Notes: a model not told the origin generated them from the letters alone. A DNA stretch of 64,000 nt from Progne subis subis (GCA_022316685.1 JAKJHU010000030.1:11421360-11485359); one strand, 5' to 3'; counted from the stretch's first letter, positions 12,116 to 25,469 are shown. A program made the numbers and translations.

Positions 12116-12274
12116 TTGTAAAATCATACCCAGCATTGACTTCATAAGGCATGTGGCTTTAGAGTGCTTTTTACAATTATTAATTCTATTAGTCAACTAG
12201 CAGGCGGGCTAATGCAATTGTCTTAGAAGATGCACGGAAGACACAGAAGACATTTTGAGAGCTGATCTGTATAT
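12116..12274 (-). CDS. TRPS1: TRPS1 exon 2: 5' UTR plus alternative N-terminus MPYEVNAGYDFT-N
   Basis: The acceptor is a T-rich tract ending in gttttgcag, with the exon beginning at 12274. The donor is ACAA|GTATGT after 12116. The ATG at 12152-12150 opens M P Y E V N A G Y D F T plus one base A. Joined to the AT that begins exon 3 this makes AAT (Asn), then ATG GTC CGG. The result, MPYEVNAGYDFTN-MVRKK, is the N-terminus I know for the longer human TRPS1 isoform, so both exon edges are well supported. An in-frame TAA sits three codons before this ATG, so no longer protein is possible. The ATG context is weak (C at -3, C at +4). The exon also has stop codons in the other frames and a short upstream ORF. 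It was too short for simple ORF finding. The intron to exon 3 is about 3.3 kb. Confidence 0.92.
12209..12253 (-). other. Short upstream ORF (14 codons) in TRPS1 exon 2
   Basis: An ATG with A at -3 opens a 14-codon frame (MSSVSSVHLLRQLH) ending in TAG, 56 bases before the MPYEV start. Every transcript carrying exon 2 would contain it, so it could modulate translation of the downstream starts. The sequence is seen; any regulatory effect is inferred. Confidence 0.5.
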
Positions 12275-12478
12275 CTGCAAAACAAAACAAAAAAAAAGGT
12301 TTTCCTTCCTAAATTATGCATTCAAAATATGGTGCTTACTTAAAAACATTATTATACCTATAGTACATTCCCATGCATCTATTACTGGGCACTACACAAA
12401 TGGAGTCTACTGTTCTCTTATTTCCCTCTAACATGCGAAATCCCATTGCTCTGCTCTCCTAAGACACACGTGCTTTTG

Positions 12479-12500
12479 CACACACACACACACACACACT
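12479..12500. repeat. (CA)n microsatellite
   Basis: About ten CA units. Confidence 0.9.
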
Positions 12501-13734
12501 CACACAAAAGACAAAAAACATCTCAGAGCTGATATTTACCAAACACAATTTCTAGAACAAGTTTAAAGTAACTGTTGAAAATGAGCTGTAGAAAGAAAGT
12601 GTCTTAAAAATTCATATGCATCATCATGGGACTGGCCTAATGGGATAGTTAATGGCATCTGAGTAACTCCATCAGCAGTTTTAAGTTAACCTCTGCTGGC
12701 TGCCTTGTGTTCCACTTCAAACAAAATTAATAGTGTTACTTTCGTTGTTAGCAGACAACTTCCTACATCTCTACAATGTCATCGCAATACTAAGCACATT
12801 TGTTGGGTGCTAGTAAAGAAGCCTAGTGAAGACCAGGCTTTAGGACTAAACTACTTTTTCATCACTGAAAATACTGATCTGCCCTAAATAAAAGAATTAC
12901 TAAGCCTGATGTGAATGAAGGGACTTCTCGAGCTGAGTGAATTTTGGATAAGGCTCAGGTTGCAGCTCTATGTACTTTCCCTCACAAATAGCCAAGGCTA
13001 CTCTATGTGGTTCATACATCTGCAAGATACAGACTTTTCTGTTCAACAGTCACTCACATTAGTTTATCCCTGGAAACAAAATCTTCTGCTAAAATCAGTT
13101 TCTAATTCAGGATAATGAATCACCATAGAGACTACTGTATTTATTAAATAAATAAGAATTTAAAAAAAAAAAAAAGGAAAAAGAAAAATCGAATTCTGGT
13201 AATCAATAGTTTCTTAAGAGTGGTGAAGATAATGGCTAATTACCTGCTGATCACCAGCTCCCCAGCGGGTCACTGTTGTTGCTCATTACTTTTACTGAAT
13301 GTGATGGCTTGTCATCAAAGCCTATTGCAACAGAACGGCTGTTGCCTGGTGCTTGTGATGCAGGTTTAGGTCAGATCTTAGTCATATGCTCTTTTTAACA
13401 GAATAATCCATCTAGAAATATGTTTCAATTTTAAGAGACGCCACTGACTAATCTTTGTACAAGTAGATGCAGAAGCAGACGAAGAGCAAACTTATACTCA
13501 AGGGTATATGAAGACTGATATTATCAGTCAATATGCTGCAGCAACAAAAAGTTAAATGAAAATACACATTTATATTCAACAGGCTCAAGTAGGACATCTT
13601 TGTTAAGGGATAGTAAAATTAATACTTTTACACTCATATATATTACACACCCACACAAAGACATATAATGCACATACGGCGCTTGAACATCAATCATTTT
13701 CCCAGAATAACGCAGCAAAAAATCATTAACTCTC

Positions 13735-13866
13735 AGTGTCTCAGCTTAATATAAGTGTAATACTTACCTATCTCACAGGAGTGTTGTGAAGCTTAATTAA
13801 TTAGTGACTGTAAAGCACTTTGTGATCCTCTAATGAAAGGTGCTACATAGCACAAAGTATTATTAA
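13735..13866 (+). mobile_element. Ancient MIR-like SINE fragment
   Basis: TACTTACCTATCTCACAGG, GTGTTGTGAAGCTTAATTAA, TGTAAAGCACTTTGTGATCC, GATGAAAGG-like TAATGAAAGGTGCTACATAG and a GTATTATTA tail follow the order of the old amniote MIR/L2-tailed SINEs known from birds, turtles and crocodiles. Confidence 0.7.
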
Positions 13867-14296
13867 AATCATTAGGACCACAAAAAAGCCCTGTGGAATT
13901 CCAGCCTACACTGTCTGTTGGGGTTGGGAGTGATCTTATTATTAAAAGGAGACCATCAGACTAATTTTCATAAATTTTTCAAGATTTTTTCCCCCTTTGC
14001 TGTTTTGATAGCACGTTAGTAACTAGAAATTTAATCTTTATCATCTTAATAACATACACTCATGTAGTTTGTTACTGCAGGGCTAGAGAAGAGAGCAGGG
14101 CTTTTGGCATTCATCTGGCTTTCCCTTTTAAGAAAAAAAAAAAATTTGAGAGATTGAGAGACATATTTTGACACCTTCCCACACTCCACTCCAGCAGGAC
14201 AGCCGATCATGTGAGATTGCAGGATACTTGCTATAACTGCATGGGAAAATAACGCTGTGGTTTTAATTTCTCTCCTTTTTAGCCTTTTTCTTTCAC

Positions 14297-14301
14297 AAAA
14301 G

Positions 14302-14333
<32 letters not shown>

Positions 14334-14355
14334 AAAAACAGAAAAAAAAAAACCA
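14297..14355. repeat. Poly(A) tract
   Basis: About 30 A followed by an A-rich tail with few interruptions. Confidence 0.9.
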
Positions 14356-14574
14356 AAACCCACAAGACACAAAACAAAATCCAGTTTATTATACATAAAT
14401 AGACTACAAAGACTGTCTGCTGTTCTTCATATAAAAACCCCTAAGTGTTCAAAGTGCCGGCTTCTATCAAGCACATCAAGTCCTAATCAATCTGGAGCCT
14501 CCTCCCTACTCTCCATACAACAATCGAGCAGCTGTAAGGCACACGAGCTGCGAAGCCAGAACGCTCCTGTTTTG

Positions 14575-14712
14575 AGAGACTGAATTTCTGGGAAAGCATC
14601 TCGGCGGCGGACTCCGTCCCCGGGGAGCCAGCCGGCACCCAGCCCTCCTCGGCAGCCTGTCCCGCCGGGCTGGCCCAGACCTGTGCCGAGCACAACCAGA
14701 AACTTAACAAGA
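14575..14712. promoter_or_regulatory. Small isolated CpG-rich patch
   Basis: About 140 bp of GC-rich sequence with many CpGs lies 2.3 kb upstream of exon 2 in AT-rich intron. On the minus strand an 82-codon frame (14731-14483) begins MWAVLMILLSFWLCSAQVW, which looks like a signal peptide, and an AATAAA followed by GT-rich sequence lies about 90 bases further on. No homology is recognised, so I do not call it a gene. Confidence 0.3.
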
Positions 14713-16414
14713 TCATTAGTACAGCCCACAATTCAAAGACCTGTCATGTTTTCTAATTTAGGTATTAAAAATATATATATTAAAAAAAAAAAGTAAATAA
14801 CACTGGAAACTCCAGGTGAAATTGCTGCCCTCACTGAAAATCAGATTACATTAGATGTAAACTCCCCCAGACTCAGACACAGCAGTAGAGGACTGGCCAA
14901 AGCTGCTGCCCTTCTACCTTCCCTTGTGGACACTTGCACAGTGAAATGACAGAAAAGAGACATGTACAGCTTCACATCCCCACCGTCTCCAGCTGGGACA
15001 CAGAGCAGGAGGCAATCACACACAGTGCTTCTCTCCCACTTTCGGTCGTGGTTCTCAGAGCAAGCCTGCCAGCAAACAACCAACACATGGCCCTCCCTAA
15101 CTTTTCTCTTCTGAGAAGGGAAGGAAAGAACAATCTCTTGTGTACAGAACCCAAGAGTCAGGCCCTAAACCATGGGAGGACAAAATAAGCTTAATGACAA
15201 GCAACTGCCTCTTCAACAAGACAACCTCCGTTCCGCTTTGGCACAAGTGTCTTCATACACCATACAAGACAGAAGATGTCACAGCTCTAAGCAACTGACA
15301 AGTTCATTCCAAAGAAGTTTTTAATCTATACATGTTTTTCTGCAAGCCCTCAGACTGCATGTCCAGTCCTTCCTTCCTGAAATTGCTAAGGTAGAACACG
15401 ATTCCTTGTAAATGAGTAAAATTAGGCAGGATCAGACATTGTAATTGGACAAAATGCATCTATTTGGTATTTTACACTCCACATGCTCCACTGAATTATG
15501 ATAGCTTCATCAATCGAAAAAGTGCAAGGATAAAACCATGCCTTAAACATCATATTAGTAGAACAGCATTACAGCAAAACACAGTTGTTTTTTCTCCTCT
15601 TCTCCTACTCTTCAGCATTTTCAGGCTCTTCAGTTTAGCCCCTGATCAACAATTTGCCAAGGGCTGTTTGAAATTTTTTCCCCCACAAAATCTACTACAA
15701 AGAGACAAGTGAAAAGACCTGTGGTCGGTTCAAGCTTACTCCTTCCCATTTACATTTACTTTCCCAATATCGATCATTCTCAAATCTCTAAAGGTACAAT
15801 TTGGACATCTTAAATCCTGTTCAGCTACAAAGTGCCATCACCTTCAAACAACTCTCACCAGATCAATCTCTTATTAATTCACATTGAATTAATTCACAAT
15901 TATCTTTTCTATTACCTTATTCTTCAGAGCACAGCACACATAATCATCTAGCCACTTGAATAAATCTAACTTTTTCCATGGGCATAAAGCAGAGACTTGG
16001 TCATTTCAAGAGAGTTTAGGAAAGGCATTTCAAAATAGATTGTTTAAGCCCACTTCCAGGCACTTATTTCATTTTAAACTCACTCCTGGGGTAATCACAC
16101 AGACACTTTCAGGAGAAACTGAAGTCAAAGAGGTGACATGAAGGAGAATTTTATGCTATCTTGCAACCCAAAAGAAGAATTCGAAAACTGCTTTTATTTA
16201 CAAGTTCCTGAGCACAGCAGGTTGCTGCCCTGCATTTCCTACTGGTCTGCTGCAGAGAGTTTATTCTTACCTGCCCTTCACTGCCATCCACCCAGGATGG
16301 GAGAGCCCAACAAGGCAAGATTCACTTTGCCCTCGCTTCCAATCAAGTACCTAAAAGCACTCTGTACATGACAACTAATTAAAACTCAACAAAGCTTGTG
16401 TAACAGGAAAACTG

Positions 16415-16560
16415 ACATCACTGCCATTTTATGGACAAATAAAATTATCTACAGAGAAATGAAAATTCAAAGTTTTCAACGTGATGTGCAGGCAGAGAGC
16501 TCTTGGCTAGTGACTGAACATAGGTTCTCTAGATGTCCAGGTCCATCTTCCCCTCCTGTA
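16415..16560 (-). mobile_element. Ancient MIR-like SINE fragment, reverse orientation
   Basis: CATTTTATGGACAAATAAAA, ACAGAGAAATGAAAATTCAA, GCAGAGAGCTCTTGGCTAGT and GAACATAGGTTCTCTAGATG match the order of a reversed MIR core (cattttacagatg, gaggcacagag, ggcagagctggga, gaaccnaggtctcc), though diverged. Confidence 0.55.
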
Positions 16561-17359
16561 TGTATTTCAGTAGAGAAAGCATCACCCTAGCACTTGGCAA
16601 AAGGCCAAGAACCCAAAATTTAATAAGGTACAGAAGGAACATCTCGTGCAAAAATCTAAGTGCTCCAATTTATCATGACAGTTATGGGATAAGCTGACAT
16701 TTTATTTGTATGTAAATTAGTCTCCAAAACAGCATTAAAAGGCTGCACTTTCAGAGAATATTATGCCTTTGCTTCTCTGTTCTGCATTTATCCAAACTCA
16801 GCTTTGTATATTAAAAGTAGTTTAATTTTTATGTATTGATGCTGCTTTGCATGCTCCCCAATCTACTGTTATTGCACCACGGAGAGAATCCAGCCTGATC
16901 TGCTTACTGCAATAAAGTAACTGACTTCTGCCAGGACTGACACCTCCTATGAGAGCCCTGCCTGCCATCCTCTCCAAATCTTCTGGTTATTCTACTAATT
17001 ATCTGTCCTCATGCTTTATAGGATGCAGAACATTCCCTATTAGATGAAACCAGAGCTCTGTTTACTCTAGTATTCTCTTTCAGATGTATCAGATCCTTCA
17101 AAGAAGGTTCAACTGCTTTTGGATAGAATCACCTACTTCTTTGAAAAATGCATTGCTACTAATCCTCAATGCTTAAGACAGTGGCTTACTTTCTGAAGAG
17201 TAAGAGGGTTTGTAGACTTCAATTATCTCTCAACATTTTACTATTTGTTTTTAAAGAAGTCTTATATATCCCCATGTCCAGTAAAAGTGACCAGTATTTA
17301 TGTCAACATTACAACGATGCTATCAGTGACATCTTGTAGCTCTCACTCTACAATCTAAA

Positions 17360-17362
<3 letters not shown>

Positions 17363-17401
<39 letters not shown>
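17363..17401. repeat. Poly(A) tract
   Basis: 39 consecutive A. The 106-codon minus-strand ORF beside it owes its poly-Phe end to this run. Confidence 0.95.
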
Positions 17402-17403
<2 letters not shown>

Positions 17404-17827
17404 GTTTCAAGCCTGCTTTTTGTCAGTGGAGTAGAGTTTTCCCTCAATCTTGTACTAGCAAGAATCAAAGACCCCTGGGCTGTGGGCACATCTATCACAT
17501 CCCCACTGCTCATCCTGTCTTTAGGGCAAACAACCACTGTCTTGCCAAACTCTTCTAGTAGGTGTGGCAATCTCATATGTTTCAATTTCTTTTCAGCCTG
17601 AGTAAACGCAGTGTTCTCTGTAATCCAAGTGTCCTTTGAAGACAATGGGAGTTTAGGGCTTGCAAATGACTCAGAACTCAATCTGAGTTGAGTGTACTGG
17701 CAGAGGCAAGCACAGTGCTACCCTGAGATGAAGAGTGAGGAAAGAAGGTGACCTCCTGGCTCCTAGGCAAGAGCAATCAGGTGTGGGTACAAGAAATGAC
17801 TCATTTGTTCTTTTGCATTAAGAATAC

Positions 17828-17900
17828 AATGGACTGATCCTATTTCTCTTGAAGGTAATTGCAGAAGCCCCACTGACTCCAAGAGAAGCAAGTCTGAGGT
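17828..17900. repeat. Possible ancient palindromic amniote repeat
   Basis: GGACTGATCC, then a TTCTCTTGAAGGTAATTGCA / CCCCACTGACTCCAAGAGAA pair that is partly self-complementary. This resembles the common reptile/bird palindromic element with facing CCCATTGACTTCAATGGG cores. Strongly diverged. Confidence 0.4.
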
Positions 17901-18266
17901 GTGCTGTCCCTTTCTGCCAGGTGAGGTCTGTGATATGAGAGAAAGGCATCAGAGTTCCCTTGCCCAAAACCTCAGTCAAATGGAACCATAAATTACTTGG
18001 GAGAAGAGGAAAAGATGCAAGGGAGATAGAGGATGGTTTTGGCTAGCATTCCAAAAAAGTTCAAATAATTTTGTTTCCAACTAGAGGCAAAATCCTCTCA
18101 TTTGAAATGGGATTGAAATTTCAGAAACTGGGAAGGAGGCAGAAGTCTAGAGCCTAGACCAAAACCAAAACCAGTAATATTAAATCATCACCGGAGAGGG
18201 CATTATTGTAGTACTTTTCCACGCAGACCAGAACCAAGATGAACATGAGTTTGCAAAAATGTCCTT

Positions 18267-18268
<2 letters not shown>

Positions 18269-18309
<41 letters not shown>
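18269..18309. repeat. Poly(T) tract
   Basis: About 41 consecutive T. Confidence 0.95.
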
Positions 18310-21300
18310 CCTTTTAAAAAAAAAGTTTGGCAAGGGTTTCCAGACAAAAGTTACATAGGTAAGAGAGGCCAACCAAGGGCAACCGGAGTTGAGCCCACAT
18401 ACATCAAAGCAGACTCAGGCTTTGGGTAGCTATCCAAACTGAGCCTTCAAAGGTTCTGATGTTGCCCTATTGTTTAGCTTGAATCTTGTCTAAGCTTGTT
18501 CAGGAGAACCCACACTCAGAAGTATGGAAGAAGGGAAAAAGAACACAGATTTTCTAAACTGTGACTGCAAAACAAAACAAAAAAATGTAAATCTACCCGC
18601 TGCAGGGTAATACTGGTAAGCGTGGCTAGCTATTGTTGCTCCATGCTTTTCAATTTCCATATATTAGCATTCATTGCTGACATTATTAAATCCAAAGTTA
18701 TTTGGATGCTTTGATCAGCAAATTGAACCTTGAGTCTATATATGATGTACCTATATTCACGTAAAGTTTACAACACTATTATATTTCCCTATTTTAACTT
18801 TTTTCCCCCCACATGCTGTGAGTTTCTATATATCCCACAGCCATACATTCCAAACACAGACTATTTTATTTAGTAATTTATTCAAGAATTTAGATAAAAA
18901 GAAAAGCAATGGAAATTGCTTGGCAATCTCTATATAAACAGTTCCTATACATTTGGGTTGAATCATCCAGCAACCGCTCATCTCGACATGCCTGCGACAG
19001 ATAAAACTTTCATCACCAATATGCCCTCTTGACTTAGAGATCAGGATACAGAGGATCCAGATTACAAAATCTCTTTTATCGTTTATGGCTATCAAAAAAA
19101 TTAAAATCATATTAAACATAAGCAAGTCAGAATTTTGGCACTGTTTTTCCACTCGGCACAAATAACCCCACTCTCCATTGTGAATGGGGGAGAAACAACA
19201 GCAGTGGCAACCACAACAAAAGAGTGGATTGTGTGCTCCCTACACAAAACAGAAAGCTGTGCCTATTCAAGAAATCTTGGCCATTTGTCAGAAATTACAG
19301 AACTGATGTTGGAGCCCAATATTAGCTCCAGCCAAAGCTGCGGTGAATTACCTTGCCTTTTGAATCATCCCTATTAACAAGGAAAGATTCTCTAGCAGCA
19401 CGTATATGGTCCTCACACAGACTGAGAAACAGAACCACTTTCTTAAAAAAACCTGAAGTAAAATACATTTAAAAAAAACCAAAGTGAATGCAAATGGATT
19501 CACTCTGAGTGGTTTGTCTATTATTTGCCCTTTTTATCTCTTATTTCTTTTGAAGCTCAGAAATGAAGTGAAATGCTGATGAGAAAGCTAGTCTTACAGT
19601 ACTTCCATCTTAATAATTTGTTATGAAATGGCTTTAAAACAGGAGCATTTTTTGGATAGCCGTAAGAATTGAGTACACGCATTCACTGAGGAGTATGATT
19701 TCTGTTTTACCCATTTCAATTCTGGTCGGAAAAGGGGGAAGGAGGGCACAGAATAAGAAGACTCCTTGATACTCTGCTGATGTGGCTTTGCAGCAGCTTC
19801 ATGAGTGCTGGCAACCCTTTAAAACTGGCAAGAGATGCCAGCGCCAGCCTGCTGACTGCTGGATGAATATATATAGTGCAAATAATGCCGTTCTTGAATC
19901 AGTTTTTCCCAAACTCCCACATAAACTTTCCATGGGAAAATCTCATAATGCCTGCATAAGTGATTTTATGAATCTAGCTCTCAGCTTTTGATAGAAGATT
20001 TCTTACGCCACTGGCTTTGATTCTTTATTGCACAAAGGGGTGGTGCCAAAAGCCCTCACATTAGCCTGGACCATACAGAGACCAGAAATTTAATTTAAAC
20101 ATCAGTAATCTGCCAGGATCATAAAACACATACAAAAAAAGATTTTTTTCCCCTGAGAGGTAAATATGTAATTTCACAAGCCCAACTACAACACAGGTGT
20201 CAGAATGTGCACACAGCAACATATAGACAGAAACTAAAACTAACAATGAGAGTAGAAATCTTCAGTCTGCAAGAGACGAACATAAGTGAACAATTGTTTT
20301 ATTTCTATTGAAGATGTATTTTGAAATAAGTTGGGTACTACATTTCTTTTCCAGCAATAACACACCTAAATTTTCCTTAGAAAATATGTAACTACCACTC
20401 TAAAGGTTACAGAGAGGTACAACCACCGATTACACTAATATTTCCATTCTCAAAAATCCCCTGTATGCAAGGCAAGTCTTACCACACTGCTCCTCTCTTC
20501 CTCCTCAGAGCTGCCTTCATGCCACCGCAATTTCCAATTTGGTACCTCACTAGTTTTGAGAAATATCCAACCATGATGTTGAGCTGATCTGTTGCACTGG
20601 GATGTATCCCACAAAAAGTGAAAGGTTTTGCTCTGTTTTTAATTATAAAGAAAGCAACTATTAAATCAACTTCTGGCCTCACTGGCATTTTGGGGTCAAA
20701 AAAAGTCCCAAAACTACCTGCAGAGGCTACAACAGCACCTTCTTTGAAGTAATGTTACAACTTGTGCAAAGGAATTTGGGATGTACCTGAGATCTGAAAG
20801 TGCGGGCTAGAAATTAACACAGACAATTAGGTGGAGGAGCTGAGAGTCCAAGATGGATGGGGTGAGACAACCACAACTGAATAAAAGGACTTCCAAATGT
20901 GAGCCAGTTGGCCGAGTACAGATCATGTCTTTCTGCTCATCTAGCTGCTGCCCATCAATAATCTGCTGCTGTTTGCTCTCCCCATGACAACAATCCAAGC
21001 TAGGGCTGCTTCTAACTTTCCAGTCTAGGAAGAGCTGCAGAGCATCCACAACTGTTTTTTCAAACAACTCAAGAGATAAATGTTTCATCCACATATCAGC
21101 ATGCAAATTCTTCACAAAATGGGACTAGTCAAGAGTAAATAATCACTCCTGTAACAGTTTCATCTGATAAACAAGAAGACATAAGGCTAAAAAAGTGATC
21201 TTCGTACCATTAACAGTCAGGAGAGAATCTAACTTCTAAAATTATTTGATTAACTGATACCGGACCCAAAAACTATGACAATTCTGTAGAGAATGTTTCA

Positions 21301-24300
21301 CAACAGATGTAGTAATTTTTTAGGGATTAGTATTAGCTATAAATTTCTTACCCCCTGAACTCTAATACAACCGGACTTATACAGCAAAGATGCCTTCCCC
21401 TGAAGAAGACAGAGCCAATTAAATTTAAGCATCTCTTAAAAAATTCTTTTGTTAAGCAGTATGTATTGAAAGAATAAGAATACATGAAAGAAATTAGAAA
21501 TTATCTTCATAATTTGGCCGTGGCTTCTCTTCTTGTGAGTAATGAGAACAGCCAAAGATCACAGATAAAAACTTTAATGTCATAAGACATTCGTACAACC
21601 ATTGTACGTAGATAACAAGATGAGCATATGCCTATATGACCTAAAGAACTGCAGTAAAGACTGCAGTAAACCAACATATTTGTGAAGTACATGATACTTA
21701 GGTCTTCTCCAGCACCAAAATCTACCTATTAAACCAAATATAGATTTGAGTCTCTCTTTTTTAAAAAATAACCTTGTTATTACTCAATCCCAGATCATCT
21801 TGATAGGTCTTGGCCTATTAATAGAAAAATAATTACTCTTTATGACTCCCAGATCTAAAGAAGCAGTTTGATTTCCCATCCTATTACACCTTAAGTTGTT
21901 GAAGCTCTGGATCTCCTTTGAGTCTGAAACAAAAATACCCAACAGCTCTGCTCATAACCCTCACACTTCATTCGTCCACAGCGGAACCTACATGTAGCTC
22001 CCATTCTGCCTGCTCACAAGATGGCACGCTTGTCTCACACCAACTGCACAAGTAAGTCTGTATTACACTCACAGCTTCAAGGATAATTAAAGGTTAGGTA
22101 CGGACGTGGCAGCAACACGCTCCCACATCACCAATGGCACCGGCGGGGCTGCAGGGCTGTCTGCCTGCGCCGTGTGCCTGAAACACCGTGTAGGCACTGA
22201 CCTGCTGCTTCTCGCTTCCCAAGCTCCGATGTGGGAAACAGCGGGGGGCCCAGAAGAAAAGAATGTGTCTACTTAAGCCCAAATTGAACTTTATCTACGT
22301 AGAACTCTACCAGCCTCTGAGCCAAAGGCAACTTGAGTAATTCACGAGTAAACTGTAATCTGGGCAACATACACACATTTGATTAGACTCTAAAATTACT
22401 GAAAATTATCATCTGCCTTGTGTGTTTCTAACAGGTTGACATATCGATGCCTTATGTCTCATTATGTTTCAATTTGAATCATGACTGTAAATCACTGGAA
22501 ATACACAAAAAAGAACGAGACATAAGATTTGGGTGAAAAAAATGAGGATGCATGAGAGACAGGACATTAGAAACTTTAAAACGTTAAAATTGGCAACAGA
22601 AACATCATATAAACTGGGAAATGGCAGGTCTACTGGAGGTAGTGGAATAAAGACCCCATGCTTCACTCATCACAGGTGCAGTTAAAATTTGTTCAGATTT
22701 AAAGAAATGTCCTTTTTTCTTTCTTTCTTTCAAGAAATATGTGGGTAATAGAAACAATAGGAACACAGGAATATTCTGTAACTGTTGATTTCATTCACAT
22801 TCACTAAAAAAGATCTACCAAAACAGCAAAGATACCACCTTTTATTTCAACTGCAGAAAAAGTGTATAAAGTATGGGACTTTTGTTTACACAACAGGCAA
22901 GTACACTTATTTAATTGTATACACAGGCCCTTCAAGTTAACCTGCGTCCTTTATACAGGTAACCAGCTGCTAATCATTTTCTGCAGATCCCTGCATTTTG
23001 CTCTGAATTCACAAAACACAAGTAAAACTGATCTTTGAACCCAGCAAAAATCAAATACATCTTAGGCTGTACTGGAACTGGCATGTGACCGCTGTAACTG
23101 GGGTTCAAGAAGTGAGGACATGTCAATGGTTTAGGTATCAAGACGAGCAAAAGGAAGACCATGTGCAAGCTCACACTGCCACCGCCATGCTGTGAAAGCT
23201 GGAAATAGTGAAGCCACGTGAGAGCATCCGACACCTCTCACTGCCAGTTAAACTGCTTCCTATAATTATAAATATACAAAGGTTAAAGTAAGAAAATTAT
23301 TACAATGCACTGATAGAAAATGAATTCTCAAATATTCCAAAGATAATCAACAACAGTCTATCAGCATAAGATACTGTGGCAACACTCAGCATTTCTGAAG
23401 CAGACAGCCTGGCACTTCGTTGGCTTTGCTACATGAGAAAAATCCAACATCAGATCGTGGGTGCATCCCAGCTGTGGGATATTCTTCTGCAGTTTCCAGC
23501 TCCAAATGCTCACCCTGGCAACATCCCGACTACGCGTCAGAAAATCTGGTTTGGCACCATTCTCCTAAGCATTTTGGACTCCATCAGTAGAAACTCAAGC
23601 AAACAGACAAAACGCAACATGCGCCACCCAGCAGATGAGAATTGCAGAGTCTGGTCTGTGGGAAAGAATCAGCAACTGCTCAGAGCTGGCTTATGCGTCC
23701 TACAAGCACTTCACCTTTCAGCAATACTGAAGAGACAACTTTCTGCTCTAGTTTATAAAGCCATTTTTTCATTATTTTTTTTTTTTCTTTTTTTTTCTTC
23801 CCCCTTAAATTGAATACTACATGATTCAAATAGGAGAAGCAGACCTATGGTTAGGCAAGTAAACACGGTCTCATAATTTCCTTTGTGTCCATAGAAAATC
23901 AACATTATACACTAATCACTCCCACTCCAAAACAGCCATATCACAGCTATGTTTACACTGTTTTTGTAACAGTCATCAAGAAGCCTGGCCTTGAGGCCAA
24001 ATGACAAAGCAGAGACTGAAACTCTTCTACACTATTCTCAAGTCACTTCTTTCCATTTGAACTAGTCCATCAGAGTCTAAAGTCTCATTTCAAACAGCTG
24101 CATCACAGATGAGCAAGACAAATACTCAAGTGTTTACACAGAAACTACTAAAGGAAACTGAATGTTTTATGGTATCTTCAATCTAGAGAAGTACAGATAT
24201 ATACAGAAAACTACTCAAAATTGTATTGAAAGCGGGAGTGAAAACTAGTAGAGAAGAGTGCAAGCTCTGTGAAGTAACAATCCCTCACACTTTATTAACA

Positions 24301-24499
24301 GTGACTGAAGGAAAAAAAGAAAGAAAACAACACAGTAGTAGACAAAAAATATAAATCAGTCCACATCACACTTTAAAAGGCCTTATGTCCCAGGCAAAAA
24401 TTTCAGCATAAACAGGTAAGTAATGACATCAGAGATGACACTGCCTTAAGAAAACCATTTTAAAATGTTCAAGAAAGATTCATTTTAATGAAAATTAAT

Positions 24500-24770
24500 G
24501 AAGATATGGAAGATATAGCTCTTTATGAACATGTGAAGTGCAGCTCATTTAGACTAGAAACACAATTGCTAGCAGCAGGTAAACATTAGGGAGGGAAAAG
24601 CTTAGAATCCAGTTGGCATAAGAACAAATAGACTAGCCATGATTAACTTCGGGCTGGAAATGAGAAGGAATTGTTTTAACTGACAAAGCAGTGAGGCTAT
24701 GAAACATCCTTCCACCAGACGCTGTCAAGGCAAAAAACTCTACCTAATTTTAGGATAAAGGCGGGTCACT
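24500..24770 (+). mobile_element. Old CR1-family LINE 3' fragment
   Basis: Landmarks in order are AACATTAGGGAGGGAAAAGC, TTGGCATAAGAACAAATAGA, CTAGCCATGATTAACTTCGG, GCTGGAAATGAGAAGGAATT, a TGAGGCTATGAAACATCCTT segment and AAGGCAAAAAACTCTACCTA. These parallel the older reptilian/avian CR1 3' domain (ggcacaagaacaaat, ggccatgaataa, ggctggaaattagaag, ctggaacagccttcc). Non-coding and degraded. Confidence 0.65.
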
Positions 24771-25469
24771 TCATAAAAAGGATTACATACTGTGGTTGTT
24801 GTTCAAAGAGCTACCCATTGCTCACAATTCCCACAGAACTTCAGGACAACAACACAAGTCCATTTTTCAGGGTATTCACAGCCTTACTATTCCTTAAAAA
24901 TATACATGCCAAGGGCACTGTTTCCTCAAAAGCAGTTAGGGTTAAAGTTACTTTTTGTCTCTATTATTTTTGTTTAAATATTTTTATTTTCATAGTGACC
25001 TTCTACACTCCGTTTAATGTCAATACGTTTAAAAACACACTGTCTTCTGCATTCAAACTAAATACATGATATGCATTACTTACTTGGGCAGCAGGAATTA
25101 ACTGTAACATTATAAACCTTTTGTGAAAAAATCCATCCTTTCTATCTACTGTCTTACCAGTCACTTGTATGTCTGACTGCGTATTTTACATTCTTTTTGT
25201 ATTCTGAAGGCAGTTTAGTAATTAAAAATGCAATGAGAAGGCAATTCTTGAGCCCTCTGCATAGGTTTCACAAAAGACACACCCAGAGTTGCCAACACTG
25301 CTTTACCAAGAAGAATCTAACAGAGCTACATTTAAAAGTGGAAAAAAAAATATGGGTAAAGTTATTCTCAGTAAATTGTGCACAAAGTCTGTGTTGGACT
25401 CAGATGCAAATAAAATCTGTAGAGACTGATAGATCAAGTTCAGGCATTTTGAGACTACACCTTGCTGGT

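Noticed and set aside
23376..23813. 145-codon plus-strand ORF ending in poly-Phe
   Set aside because: No recognised similarity; it ends in a T-run. Antisense to the host intron and most likely chance.
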